This document shows positions 44,434-52,888 of a DNA stretch of 64,000 bases, in pieces. The DNA lies in contig NZ_JAAAPM020000002.1 in NCBI RefSeq assembly GCF_009909155.2, forward strand, positions 1-64,000. Direction: 5' to 3'. Positions within the stretch are counted from its first letter, which is position 1. Each line of letters opens with the position of its first letter. Under the pieces are notes generated by a model. The model did no database searches, was not told the origin of the DNA, and saw only the letters and a list, made by a program, of their open reading frames with translations. The position numbers and the translations under genes are program-made. This stretch comes from Flavobacterium undicola. Its GTDB lineage: Bacteria; Bacteroidota; Bacteroidia; Flavobacteriales; Flavobacteriaceae.

Positions 44434-44916
44434 ATGTACGTTCCATTTGAAAATTTACCGGAAGAATCCAGAATTTGGATTTATCAATCAAATAGAAAAT
44501 TTTCGGATGCCGAATTTTCTGAAATCGAAGCCGACTTAGAATCGTTTCTTAATGGGTGGGCTGCACACGGTACCAGTTTAGAAGCTTCGTGTCAATTAAA
44601 ATACAATCGTTTTATAATTATTGCCGTAAATCAAGAAGTTCAGGCTGCTACAGGTTGTTCTATTGATGCTTCGGTAGTTTTTATTCAAAAATTAGAACAA
44701 AAGTACCAGGTTGATTTATTGGATAAAATGAATGTAACTTTTAAATTAGGAGAACATATTGCTCATAAACCATTGATTGATTTCAAAAAAATGGTAAAAG
44801 ACAAAGCAGTTACTGAAAATACGATTGTTTTTAATAACTTGATTAACAATATTCAAGAATACAACGAGTCTTGGGAAGTACCAGCAATGGACAGCTGGCA
44901 CAGTCGTTTCTTTTAA
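44434..44916 (+). CDS. Conserved small protein of unknown function (often mislabelled ABC transporter ATPase)
   Basis: 160 residues, acidic, no membrane helix. The start MYVPFENLPEESRIWIYQSNR and the end SWHSRFF are the fixed ends of a family I recall from Bacteroidota. There is no Walker A, Walker B or ABC signature, so the ATPase label carried by homologues is not supported by the sequence. Cysteines at about 46 and 73 are present. Cytoplasmic; it sits between PAP2 and the serine hydrolase. Confidence 0.8.
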   Translation: MYVPFENLPEESRIWIYQSNRKFSDAEFSEIEADLESFLNGWAAHGTSLEASCQLKYNRFIIIAVNQEVQAATGCSIDASVVFIQKLEQKYQVDLLDKMNVTFKLGEHIAHKPLIDFKKMVKDKAVTENTIVFNNLINNIQEYNESWEVPAMDSWHSRFF

Positions 44917-44932
44917 AAATAAAATATTCTTT

Positions 44933-46903
44933 ATGAAAAATATAGACATCAGGATTTTACTTCTTTATGTCTTATTTTTTTTTGTAGCTGCCTGTAGTAC
45001 AACAAAAAAGAATAAGCAGGCAGTCACTGTGTCTAAAAATTCCCTAACTACCAAGGCTGTAACTGATGAATTTCAAGTACCACATTTGTCTGTTGACGAA
45101 TTAAATCAGTTGTGTGAAAACTTGAATACAGCAAAAACGGAAGCTTTACAATATGAATGGTGTGAAAATACAATTGCGGTTTTAAAAAATGCCAATTCGG
45201 TTTTACCATTAAAAAATCTTCAAAATCAGAAAATCGCTTATGTGAAATTAGGAGATGCTTCTAATGATTCTTTTGTAGAAACACTTAGAAAATATACCGA
45301 AATAACCGAATTTAATGATGAAAAATTAAACAGTTTACAGGCAAAATTAAAAGGATTTTCAACTGTAATTATTGGTTATCATTCTTCGAATACTTTATGG
45401 ACTGAACAAAAGTTATCTGAAGAAGAATTAAATAAAATTGCATTTTTAGCTCAAAACAATCAGGTCATTTTAGATGTATTTGCATCGCCTTCTTCTTTAT
45501 TGTCTATCAAGGATTTTAGTGCTATAAAAGGATTAATTGTTTCTTATCAAAATAGTGCTGTTGCCCAAGTCGTTTCAGCTGAATTGATTTTTGGAGCTAT
45601 AGCTGCCAAAGGAAAGTTACCTGTAACTGCTTATTCTGGTGATAAAGAAAATTTTGGATTAACAACCGAAAAATTAAATGTTTTGGGTTTTACTGCACCA
45701 GAAAATGTCGGAATGAATCCATCGATTTTATCTAAAATAGATGCTATTGCACAAAAAGCAATCAACGGGAGAATGACTCCCGGAATGCAAATTCTTGTAG
45801 CTAGAAAAGGAAAGGTGATTTATCAAAAATCATTTGGTTATCATACCTATGACAAAGAAATAAAAGTTTCTAATTCAGATATTTATGATTTGGCTTCGTT
45901 GTCTAAAATTATAGGAACATTACCGAATGTAATGATAGCATATGATGAGAAAAAGTTGAATATGGCAACTACCTTAGATTCGATGTTGCCTGTTTTTAAG
46001 AATTCGAATAAAAAAGATATTTATTTTAAAGAGCTGTTGTCGCATTACGCCCGATTGCAAGCCTGGTATCCATTTTATAAAAATACCATTGATAAAAACG
46101 GAAATCCATTAGATAAATATTATAGTAAAGTAAGCAGCGAAAATTTCTCTATAAAAATTGCAGATAGTTTATACCTAAGAACAGATTATCAGGATACTAT
46201 TTTAAAAATTATTGTTGATAGTAAATTGTTACCCAAGAAGGAATATAAGTACAGTGATTTTACTTTCATGATTTTAAAAGCTTATTTAGAGCATGAAACA
46301 GGAAAAAAACTGGATGTTCTGGGCTATGAAAATTTCTTTAAACCGTTGGCTTTAAATAATACCATGTACAATCCAATAGGGAAAATAGATAAAAACAAAA
46401 TTGTTCCTACGGAAGTGGATACTTATTTCAGACACCAAATCGTTCAAGGTTATGTGCATGATTTGGGAGCTGCCATGCAAGGTGGAATTGGTGGACATGC
46501 AGGATTATTTTCGAATAGTATGGATGTGGCTAAAATGATGCAGTTGTATTTGCAAAAAGGAAATTATGGCGGGAAAGAATATTTCTCTGAAAAGACATTT
46601 AACGATTTTAATAACTGCTATTATTGTTCACAGGGAAATAGGAGAGGCATTGGGTTTGATAAACCACAATTAGGGGATTCAGGTCCTACTTGCGGCTGTG
46701 CATCAATGACTAGTTTTGGTCATACGGGGTTTACAGGAACGATGGCTTGGGCTGATCCGGACAAGGAAATTGTATATGTTTTTCTTTCAAATAGAACCTT
46801 TCCGAATGAATCGGCCAATAAATTATCAAAAGAAAATATTCGGGAAGATATTCAATCCGTTATTTATGAGGCGATTGAAGACACTACAGCAACAAGTAAA
46901 TAG
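44933..46903 (+). CDS. Lipoprotein with GH3 C-terminal-like domain fused to a serine beta-lactamase-type hydrolase; GH3 catalytic barrel absent
   Basis: 656 residues, lipobox VAAC (Cys21). Residues about 65-245 match the second (alpha/beta sandwich) domain of GH3: ENTIAVLKNANSVLPLKN (78-95) through GKLPVTAYS (227-235). Residues 260-650 are a class-C beta-lactamase/serine hydrolase: SxxK at Ser322-Lys325 (ASLSK), YSD at 440-442, and HTG at 597-599. In related Flavobacterium proteins, as I recall, a GH3 TIM barrel precedes these parts; here the lipobox leads almost directly to domain 2. A peptidoglycan-acting enzyme in the envelope is likely, without the glycosidase site. Confidence 0.85.
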   Translation: MKNIDIRILLLYVLFFFVAACSTTKKNKQAVTVSKNSLTTKAVTDEFQVPHLSVDELNQLCENLNTAKTEALQYEWCENTIAVLKNANSVLPLKNLQNQKIAYVKLGDASNDSFVETLRKYTEITEFNDEKLNSLQAKLKGFSTVIIGYHSSNTLWTEQKLSEEELNKIAFLAQNNQVILDVFASPSSLLSIKDFSAIKGLIVSYQNSAVAQVVSAELIFGAIAAKGKLPVTAYSGDKENFGLTTEKLNVLGFTAPENVGMNPSILSKIDAIAQKAINGRMTPGMQILVARKGKVIYQKSFGYHTYDKEIKVSNSDIYDLASLSKIIGTLPNVMIAYDEKKLNMATTLDSMLPVFKNSNKKDIYFKELLSHYARLQAWYPFYKNTIDKNGNPLDKYYSKVSSENFSIKIADSLYLRTDYQDTILKIIVDSKLLPKKEYKYSDFTFMILKAYLEHETGKKLDVLGYENFFKPLALNNTMYNPIGKIDKNKIVPTEVDTYFRHQIVQGYVHDLGAAMQGGIGGHAGLFSNSMDVAKMMQLYLQKGNYGGKEYFSEKTFNDFNNCYYCSQGNRRGIGFDKPQLGDSGPTCGCASMTSFGHTGFTGTMAWADPDKEIVYVFLSNRTFPNESANKLSKENIREDIQSVIYEAIEDTTATSK

Positions 46904-46976
46904 GAAGCCAGTTTTAGTTTTCTTTTAAGAAAAGACAATCTTATTTTTATTAATTTAGTCGTATTAAAAATTACAG

Positions 46977-48146
46977 ATGAAAATAGCAATTGTTTGTTAT
47001 CCAACCTTTGGAGGAAGTGGTGTTGTCGCTACGGAATTAGGTTTAGAATTGGCTCGTTTAGGACATGAAGTTCACTTTATCACTTATAGCCAACCGGTGC
47101 GTTTGGCATTATTAAATCCTAATGTGCATTATCACGAAGTAAATGTTCCTGAATATCCATTGTTTCATTATCAACCTTATGAATTAGCCTTGTCGAGCAA
47201 ACTAGTCGATATGGTAAAACTCTATAAAATAGATTTGTTGCACGTACACTATGCAATTCCTCATGCTTATGCTGGTTACATGGCTAAGCAAATGCTCAAA
47301 GATGAAGGAATTGAGATTCCTATGATTACAACACTGCATGGTACGGATATCACTTTGGTAGGAAATCATCCACACTACAAACCTGCAGTTAGTTTTAGCA
47401 TTAACAAATCAGATGTGGTGACTTCAGTATCTCAAAGTTTAAAAGACGATACTTATAATTTATTCAAAATTAAGAGAGACATTCATGTTATCCCGAACTT
47501 TATTGAGTTAGATAAAAATGTGAAAGACTTTAATATGCCTTGTCAGCGTTCGCTTATTGCTAAAAATGAAGAGCGAATCATAACTCATATTAGTAATTTT
47601 AGAAAAGTAAAACGAATTCCGGATATTATTAAAATATTTTATAAAATTCAACAAGAAATCCCAGCCAAATTATTAATGGTAGGAGATGGACCAGAGAAGG
47701 AAAAAGCGGAATTGTTATGCCACGAATTAGGTATATTAGATAAGGTGATTTTCTTTGGAAACAGTAATGAAATTGATAAGATTTTAAGTAATTCTGATTT
47801 GTTTTTATTGCCATCAGAAACCGAGAGTTTTGGATTAGCTGCTCTGGAAGCTATGGCTTGGGGAGTTCCGGTTATTTCAAGTAATTCAGGAGGATTGCCT
47901 GAAGTAAATTTTGAAGGAGTTTCAGGTTATTTAAGTGCAGTAGGTAATATTGATGAAATGGCCGAAAACGCATTGAAAATCCTGAAAGACGATACTGTTT
48001 TGGCTCAATTCAAAGAGAATGCTCTATCAGTAGCTAAAAAGTTCGATATTAAACATATTTTGCCTTTGTATATCGATATTTACGACAAAGCGATTAAGAA
48101 ATACACCAAAAAAGCCAAACATTTGAATAAACCTCATAATGATTAA
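46977..48146 (+). CDS. bshA: N-acetyl-alpha-D-glucosaminyl L-malate synthase
   Basis: 389 residues, GT4-family glycosyltransferase that starts bacillithiol synthesis from UDP-GlcNAc and malate. BshA hallmarks: CYPTFGGSGVVATELG (7-22), LHVHYAIPHA (about 81-90), TLHGTDI, and the donor-binding PSETESFGLAALEAMAWG (about 281-298) followed by SNSGGLPE. The last 8-26 bases run into the next reading frame region. Other bsh genes are not in the window. Confidence 0.93.
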   Translation: MKIAIVCYPTFGGSGVVATELGLELARLGHEVHFITYSQPVRLALLNPNVHYHEVNVPEYPLFHYQPYELALSSKLVDMVKLYKIDLLHVHYAIPHAYAGYMAKQMLKDEGIEIPMITTLHGTDITLVGNHPHYKPAVSFSINKSDVVTSVSQSLKDDTYNLFKIKRDIHVIPNFIELDKNVKDFNMPCQRSLIAKNEERIITHISNFRKVKRIPDIIKIFYKIQQEIPAKLLMVGDGPEKEKAELLCHELGILDKVIFFGNSNEIDKILSNSDLFLLPSETESFGLAALEAMAWGVPVISSNSGGLPEVNFEGVSGYLSAVGNIDEMAENALKILKDDTVLAQFKENALSVAKKFDIKHILPLYIDIYDKAIKKYTKKAKHLNKPHND

Positions 48147-48171
48147 ATTCTTAATTGACATTTGTAAAAAA

Positions 48172-48600
48172 ATGAAAAAAAGCATCCTTTCATTAGTGAT
48201 AGTTTTAGTGCTTTTTTCTTGTAGTACAACACAGAAAGGAAGTACTAATAAACCATTGTATGAAGTTTTATTACAGCAAAATGATGGTGGAGCCAATATT
48301 AATTTCTATGAAATTCTTTCAGAACCTAAAGAAATTAAAATGTTGCTTAATGATGAAAAGTTAAAAGGTAAAATAAGCACTAATGATGTTCAGCAATCTA
48401 ATTTTATAGTATTGAATATGGGCGAAAAACCCACAGGAGGTTATGGAATAACGGTTGATAGTGTTGTAGAAACCGAAAAAAACATTGTAATTAAAGTAAA
48501 AGAAATCACACCCGAAGCAGGAGCTATGCTAACACAAAGTATTACGTATCCTTATAGTGTAGTTAAGATTAATTCGAAAAAAGAAATAATTGTAAAATAG
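48172..48600 (+). CDS. PrcB-like lipoprotein
   Basis: 142 residues from the ATG at 48172 (the reading to 48139 overlaps bshA and precedes the signal peptide). Lipobox LFSC followed by Ser-Thr-Thr. The C-terminal half holds the PrcB_C signature, NMGEKPTGGYGITVDSV and PYSVVKIN. PrcB is a cofactor of the spirochaete PrcA protease; other PrcB_C proteins are simply envelope lipoproteins. Function inferred only. Confidence 0.85.
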   Translation: MKKSILSLVIVLVLFSCSTTQKGSTNKPLYEVLLQQNDGGANINFYEILSEPKEIKMLLNDEKLKGKISTNDVQQSNFIVLNMGEKPTGGYGITVDSVVETEKNIVIKVKEITPEAGAMLTQSITYPYSVVKINSKKEIIVK

Positions 48601-48631
48601 AAAATGCCACTAGAAATAGTGGCATTTTTTT
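48601..48631. terminator. Terminator between the PrcB-like and OMP genes
   Basis: A 12-bp perfect stem (AAAATGCCACTA with TAGTGGCATTTT) closed by a GAAA tetraloop, followed by more T. It ends the rightward gene and, with its A-run, can also serve the converging one. Confidence 0.93.
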
Positions 48632-48648
48632 ATGTACTCTTTTTAAAT

Positions 48649-49143
48649 TTAGAATTGGTATCTAATTCCTAAAGCGATATCCGGACCAAAGTTGTCATTT
48701 CTAAAATTATCATTAGAGTTGAAATACAATTCAGGTCTGATGTCTAAAGAAAGTAAAATAGGAACTTCGTCAAAACCGTATTCGATACCAAGGTCACCTG
48801 CTACAAAAGCAAAAGTTCCGCTATCACTTACGTTGTTGTATTTATAGTTCCAGTTTCCTAAACCTCCACCAACACCAGCGTACCAGTTGAAGCCTCCGTC
48901 AATGTTCCAAACCCATTGGTAAATACCTGTTAATTTGAAAGCATCAACATTGTTGTTGTTTCTCCATCCTAAATCTAATTCTAAACGGTTGTTGTCAGAC
49001 AATCCTCTTTGGTATGAAATCTCACCCCCAAAACCGTCATTGTCTCCTAAACGCAAACCTAAAGCATTTTTTGAAATTTCTTGTGCTTGTGTGCTGAATG
49101 CTAATCCCATTAGCATAAAAGCTGATAAAATGATTTTTTTCAT
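48649..49143 (-). CDS. Small outer-membrane beta-barrel protein
   Basis: 164 residues: signal peptide (MKKIILSAFMLMGLAFSTQAQ), then alternating amphipathic strands rich in Tyr, Trp and Gly (GLRLGDNDGFGGEISYQRG; WNYKYNN; DIALGIRYQF). It ends in Phe, as outer-membrane barrels do for recognition by BamA. About eight strands, like OmpA/OmpW-type porins. CAAATCTA at 49165-49172 (TAGATTTG on this strand) is a possible -7 box. Confidence 0.85.
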   Translation of the reverse strand: MKKIILSAFMLMGLAFSTQAQEISKNALGLRLGDNDGFGGEISYQRGLSDNNRLELDLGWRNNNNVDAFKLTGIYQWVWNIDGGFNWYAGVGGGLGNWNYKYNNVSDSGTFAFVAGDLGIEYGFDEVPILLSLDIRPELYFNSNDNFRNDNFGPDIALGIRYQF

Positions 49144-49261
49144 AAATAAAGTTTTGTTGTTTTACAAATCTACAACTTATATCAAACGGAAAGTTTACTA
49201 TATAATTATATATTTTTATATAATTCCCACATTTTATCAAATGTAAGACACTTAATCTCCT

Positions 49262-50113
49262 TTATTTTGAAAGGATGATAGAGGCAATTAGTTGTTCTCC
49301 AGTAAGTTCTTCTTTCTCTTCAAGATTTTCGGTTTCTATGTATTTTGATTCTTGATAACGAAATAATTTCCATTTTTTTCTATTGTATTCTAAAGCAGTT
49401 AAATTTTCTACCCAATCTCCAGAATTCAAATAGATAGTCGAACCATTTTTATTCTCTTTTTTGATGATTTTTGGTTCGTGAATATGACCACATAATACAT
49501 AATCGTATTTGTTTTCGATGGCTAATTCGGTAGCGGTTTCTTCAAAATCCGAAATATGCTTCACCGCTTTTTTAACGCTGGCTTTTATTTTTTTAGAAAA
49601 TGAATAAGGTTCCCGGCCTATTTTTTTTAGACACCAGTTAAAGAAACGGTTAATCAGAATTAAATAATCATAACCTAAACCACCTAATTTTGCAATCCAT
49701 TTGGCATGATTTACTGATGCATCAAAAACATCACCGTGGAAAATCCAAGCTTTCTTATCGTCCAGTTCTAAGACCACTTTATTGGCTAAGACTAAATTCC
49801 CCATATTCATTTCGGTAAATTTTCGAAGCATCTCATCGTGATTTCCGGTAATGTAATAGACTTTAGTTCCCTTAGAAGCAAAGCTTATTATTTTTTGGAT
49901 TACTTTTAAATGAGATTTTGGGAAATAGGATTTTCTAAATTGCCAAATATCAATAATATCGCCATTCAATACTAAAATTTCAGGTTTTATAGACGATAGA
50001 TAGTTGTATAATTCTTTGGCATGACTTCCATAAGTTCCCAGGTGAACATCGGAGATTACAACTACTTCAACTTTTCTTTTTTTCAATTGATTTACTAATT
50101 TGTTGTTTTGCAA
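49262..50113 (-). CDS. Metallophosphoesterase, UDP-2,3-diacylglucosamine diphosphatase-like
   Basis: 283 residues with all calcineurin-type metal motifs: ISDVHLG (20-26), NGDIID (about 52), GNHDE (about 91), HGDVFD (about 125) and CGHIHEP (about 209). The layout with a long helical insert (about 145-195) fits the LpxH/LpxG-like class that makes lipid X in lipid A synthesis. It is alone on its strand between two unrelated genes. Confidence 0.88.
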   Translation of the reverse strand: MQNNKLVNQLKKRKVEVVVISDVHLGTYGSHAKELYNYLSSIKPEILVLNGDIIDIWQFRKSYFPKSHLKVIQKIISFASKGTKVYYITGNHDEMLRKFTEMNMGNLVLANKVVLELDDKKAWIFHGDVFDASVNHAKWIAKLGGLGYDYLILINRFFNWCLKKIGREPYSFSKKIKASVKKAVKHISDFEETATELAIENKYDYVLCGHIHEPKIIKKENKNGSTIYLNSGDWVENLTALEYNRKKWKLFRYQESKYIETENLEEKEELTGEQLIASIILSK

Positions 50114-50271
50114 ATTAAGTCTTTCAGTGTGAATTCATCTTAAAGATAAGGTTAACAAATGAGTTGTTGTTTGTAAACAAAGTGGCTATTTTTCAGCTAA
50201 GATTGAAATCTTTAAATCATTAATTTTTAAAGCTAAAACTAAAATGGTACTTTTGTTCAAAATTAATTATA

Positions 50272-51330
50272 ATGGCGGGAAATAGCTACGGAACACTATT
50301 TAGAATAACTACTTTTGGAGAATCACATGGTGAAGCTTTAGGAGGAATAATTGATGGTTGCCCATCGGGAATTGCATTGGATTTTGATGCCATTCAACTA
50401 GAAATGTCAAGAAGAAAACCGGGACAATCAGCTATAGTTACCCAACGAAAAGAACCAGATGATGTACAGTTTTTATCTGGAATTTTTGAAGGAAAAACTA
50501 CAGGAACTCCTATTGGTTTTATCATTCCAAATACCAATCAAAAGTCAGACGATTATTCGCATATAAAAGATAATTACAGACCTAGTCATGCTGATTATGT
50601 GTATGATCAAAAATACGGTTTTAGAGATTATCGCGGTGGTGGAAGAAGTTCAGCTCGTGAAACGGCAAGTAGAGTAGTAGCGGGAGCAATTGCAAAACAA
50701 ATGCTATCTGAAATCAAGATAAATGCCTATGTTTCGGCTGTAGGTCCTCTTTCTTTGGATACGCCTTATCAGGAATTGGATTTTTCTAAAATAGAAAGTA
50801 ATCCGGTGCGTTGTCCTGATGAAGAAATGGCAGCGACAATGGAAGATTACATTAAACAAATTCGTAAAGAAGGAGATACTGTAGGTGGTGTAGTTACTTG
50901 TGTGATTCAAAATGTACCTGTAGGACTTGGAGAACCAGTTTTTGATAAATTACATGCCGAATTAGGAAAAGCAATGCTTTCTATCAATGCGGTAAAAGGT
51001 TTTGAATTTGGAAGTGGATTTGAGGGTTCTAAAATGAAAGGAAGCCAGCATAATGATTTATACAATGCTGATGGTACTACAAGAACTAATCTTTCTGGTG
51101 GAATCCAAGGAGGAATAAGCAACGGAATGGATATTTATTTTCGTGTAGCTTTTAAACCTGTGGCTACTATCATGCAAAAACAAGAATCATTAGATAATAA
51201 AGGAAATATTACCGAGATGACAGGTAAAGGTCGTCATGATCCTTGTGTGGTGCCTCGCGCAGTGCCAATTGTTGAAGCTATGGCAGCAATTGTATTAGCT
51301 GATTTTTATTTGATAAATAAAACATATTAA
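50272..51330 (+). CDS. aroC: Chorismate synthase
   Basis: 352 residues. Signatures [18 protein letters not shown] (17-34), [14 protein letters not shown] (101-114), [15 protein letters not shown] (124-138) and FKPVATI. FMN-dependent last step of the shikimate pathway. TACTTTTG at 50248-50255 is a candidate -7 box 16 bases before the ATG. Confidence 0.97.
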   Translation: MAGNSYGTLFRITTFGESHGEALGGIIDGCPSGIALDFDAIQLEMSRRKPGQSAIVTQRKEPDDVQFLSGIFEGKTTGTPIGFIIPNTNQKSDDYSHIKDNYRPSHADYVYDQKYGFRDYRGGGRSSARETASRVVAGAIAKQMLSEIKINAYVSAVGPLSLDTPYQELDFSKIESNPVRCPDEEMAATMEDYIKQIRKEGDTVGGVVTCVIQNVPVGLGEPVFDKLHAELGKAMLSINAVKGFEFGSGFEGSKMKGSQHNDLYNADGTTRTNLSGGIQGGISNGMDIYFRVAFKPVATIMQKQESLDNKGNITEMTGKGRHDPCVVPRAVPIVEAMAAIVLADFYLINKTY

Positions 51331-51382
51331 TAAGCGATATTATCGAAATAATCATATTGTTTTTTAACAATATAATAATTAT

Positions 51383-51425
51383 AAAAAGGTGAAGTATTAA
51401 TTTTTATTATACTCACCTTTTTTTT
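51383..51425 (+). terminator. aroC terminator
   Basis: AAAAAGGTGA (51383-51392) pairs with TCACCTTTTT (51413-51422), supported by an inner GTAT/ATAC pairing, and is followed by T-rich sequence. Confidence 0.8.
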
Positions 51426-51464
51426 GTACATTTTGTCCAGATTTTAACTTTAAAGCCAGATAAA

Positions 51465-52739
51465 ATGACGCAAAACAGAACCCCAAAACCATCACTTTTA
51501 GGAAATCTTACTTTCCAAATTTTAATTGCAATGCTTTGTGGTGCCGTTTTAGGAGTTATTATTCACAATTCAATTGCGGCAGATGCGGCTCAATCATTCA
51601 GCAGCAAAATAAAAATGCTGGCTACCATTTTTATTCGGTTGGTTCAAATGATTATTTCTCCTTTGGTTTTTACCACCTTGGTTGTTGGAATTGCAAAATT
51701 AGGTGATGTTAAGGCGGTTGGGCGAATTGGAGTAAAATCGTTAGCGTGGTTTTTTACGGCCTCATTCCTGTCTTTATTATTGGGAATGTTTTTTGTAAAC
51801 GTACTCCAACCCGGAGTAGGACTTAATTTGTCAAACATTGATTTGGCTTCTGTTTCAGAAGTAACCGCAAAAACACAAAATATATCTTTCGAAAATTTTA
51901 TAGAGCATATTGTGCCTAAAAGTATTTTTGAAGCAATGGCTACCAATGAAATTTTACAAATTGTTATTTTCTCTATTTTCTTTGGTTTAGCTGCGGCATC
52001 TTTGGGAGACTATGTAAAACCGGTTGTCAGTGCATTAGATAAAACCTCCCATATTGTACTGAAGATGGTCAACTACGTCATGAAGTTTGCTCCAATAGGT
52101 GTTTTTGGTGCTATTACAGGTGTATTTGCTGTGAGGGATTTTCAGGAATTAGCAATTACTTATTTTAAGTTTTTTGGTTCTTTCTTAATTGGTATTTCTT
52201 CTATTTGGATTGTATTGATAGTAGTTGGCTATGTTTTTCTCAAAAGTAGAATGACAATTTTACTTAAAAGAATTATTGGACCTTTGATAATTGCCTTTGG
52301 AACTACAAGTAGTGAGGCTGTTTTTCCTAAGCTTACAGAAGAACTAGAACGTTTTGGTGTAAAAGACAGGATTGTTTCATTCATGTTACCGTTGGGCTAT
52401 TCTTTTAATCTGGATGGAAGCATGATGTATATGACCTTTGCAAGTATTTTTATTGCTCAGGCTTATGGCATTCATTTGGATTTAGGAACTCAAATGACGA
52501 TGCTTTTAGTGTTGATGCTTACCAGCAAAGGAATCGCAGGAGTGCCAAGAGCGAGCTTGGTGGTTGTGGCTGCAACCTGCGGAATGTTTGATATTCCGAT
52601 TGAGGGAATTGCTTTGATATTACCAATTGATCATTTTTGTGATATGTTTCGCAGTGCTACAAATGTTTTAGGGAATGCCTTGGCGGCATCGGTAATAGGG
52701 AAATGGGAAGAGCAGGATGAAGAAGTTATATTGGAATAA
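51465..52739 (+). CDS. Dicarboxylate/amino acid:cation symporter
   Basis: 424 residues, SLC1-type fold of GltP/DctA with about eight helices plus two re-entrant loops. Key segments: IRLVQMIISPLVFTTLVVGI (about 53-72), serine-rich FGTTSSEAVFPK (about 281-292), YSFNLDGSMMYMT (about 312-324) and DHFCDMFRSATNVLGNA (NMDGT- and NxxxD-equivalent elements). Takes up glutamate/aspartate or C4-dicarboxylates with Na+ or H+. Single gene. Confidence 0.92.
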   Translation: MTQNRTPKPSLLGNLTFQILIAMLCGAVLGVIIHNSIAADAAQSFSSKIKMLATIFIRLVQMIISPLVFTTLVVGIAKLGDVKAVGRIGVKSLAWFFTASFLSLLLGMFFVNVLQPGVGLNLSNIDLASVSEVTAKTQNISFENFIEHIVPKSIFEAMATNEILQIVIFSIFFGLAAASLGDYVKPVVSALDKTSHIVLKMVNYVMKFAPIGVFGAITGVFAVRDFQELAITYFKFFGSFLIGISSIWIVLIVVGYVFLKSRMTILLKRIIGPLIIAFGTTSSEAVFPKLTEELERFGVKDRIVSFMLPLGYSFNLDGSMMYMTFASIFIAQAYGIHLDLGTQMTMLLVLMLTSKGIAGVPRASLVVVAATCGMFDIPIEGIALILPIDHFCDMFRSATNVLGNALAASVIGKWEEQDEEVILE

Positions 52740-52845
52740 CAGAATAATTTAAAAACAGTTTAACTTTTTAGGCAGGAGATTGTTAATTGCTTTTTTAGTT
52801 GAGTAATAGTAAAAAGATTTTTTTGTAATTTAACTTACAAAATGA

Positions 52846-52877
52846 TTGATAATCGATTATTTTTTTTCTTATATTTG
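52846..52877 (+). promoter_or_regulatory. Promoter of the hybrid sensor kinase gene
   Basis: TTG (52846-52848), a 21-base spacer and TATATTTG (52870-52877), a full match to TTG-N17-23-TAnnTTTG. The ATG at 52889 is 11 bases further, so the leader is very short. Confidence 0.65.
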
Positions 52878-52888
52878 GTAAGAATATT

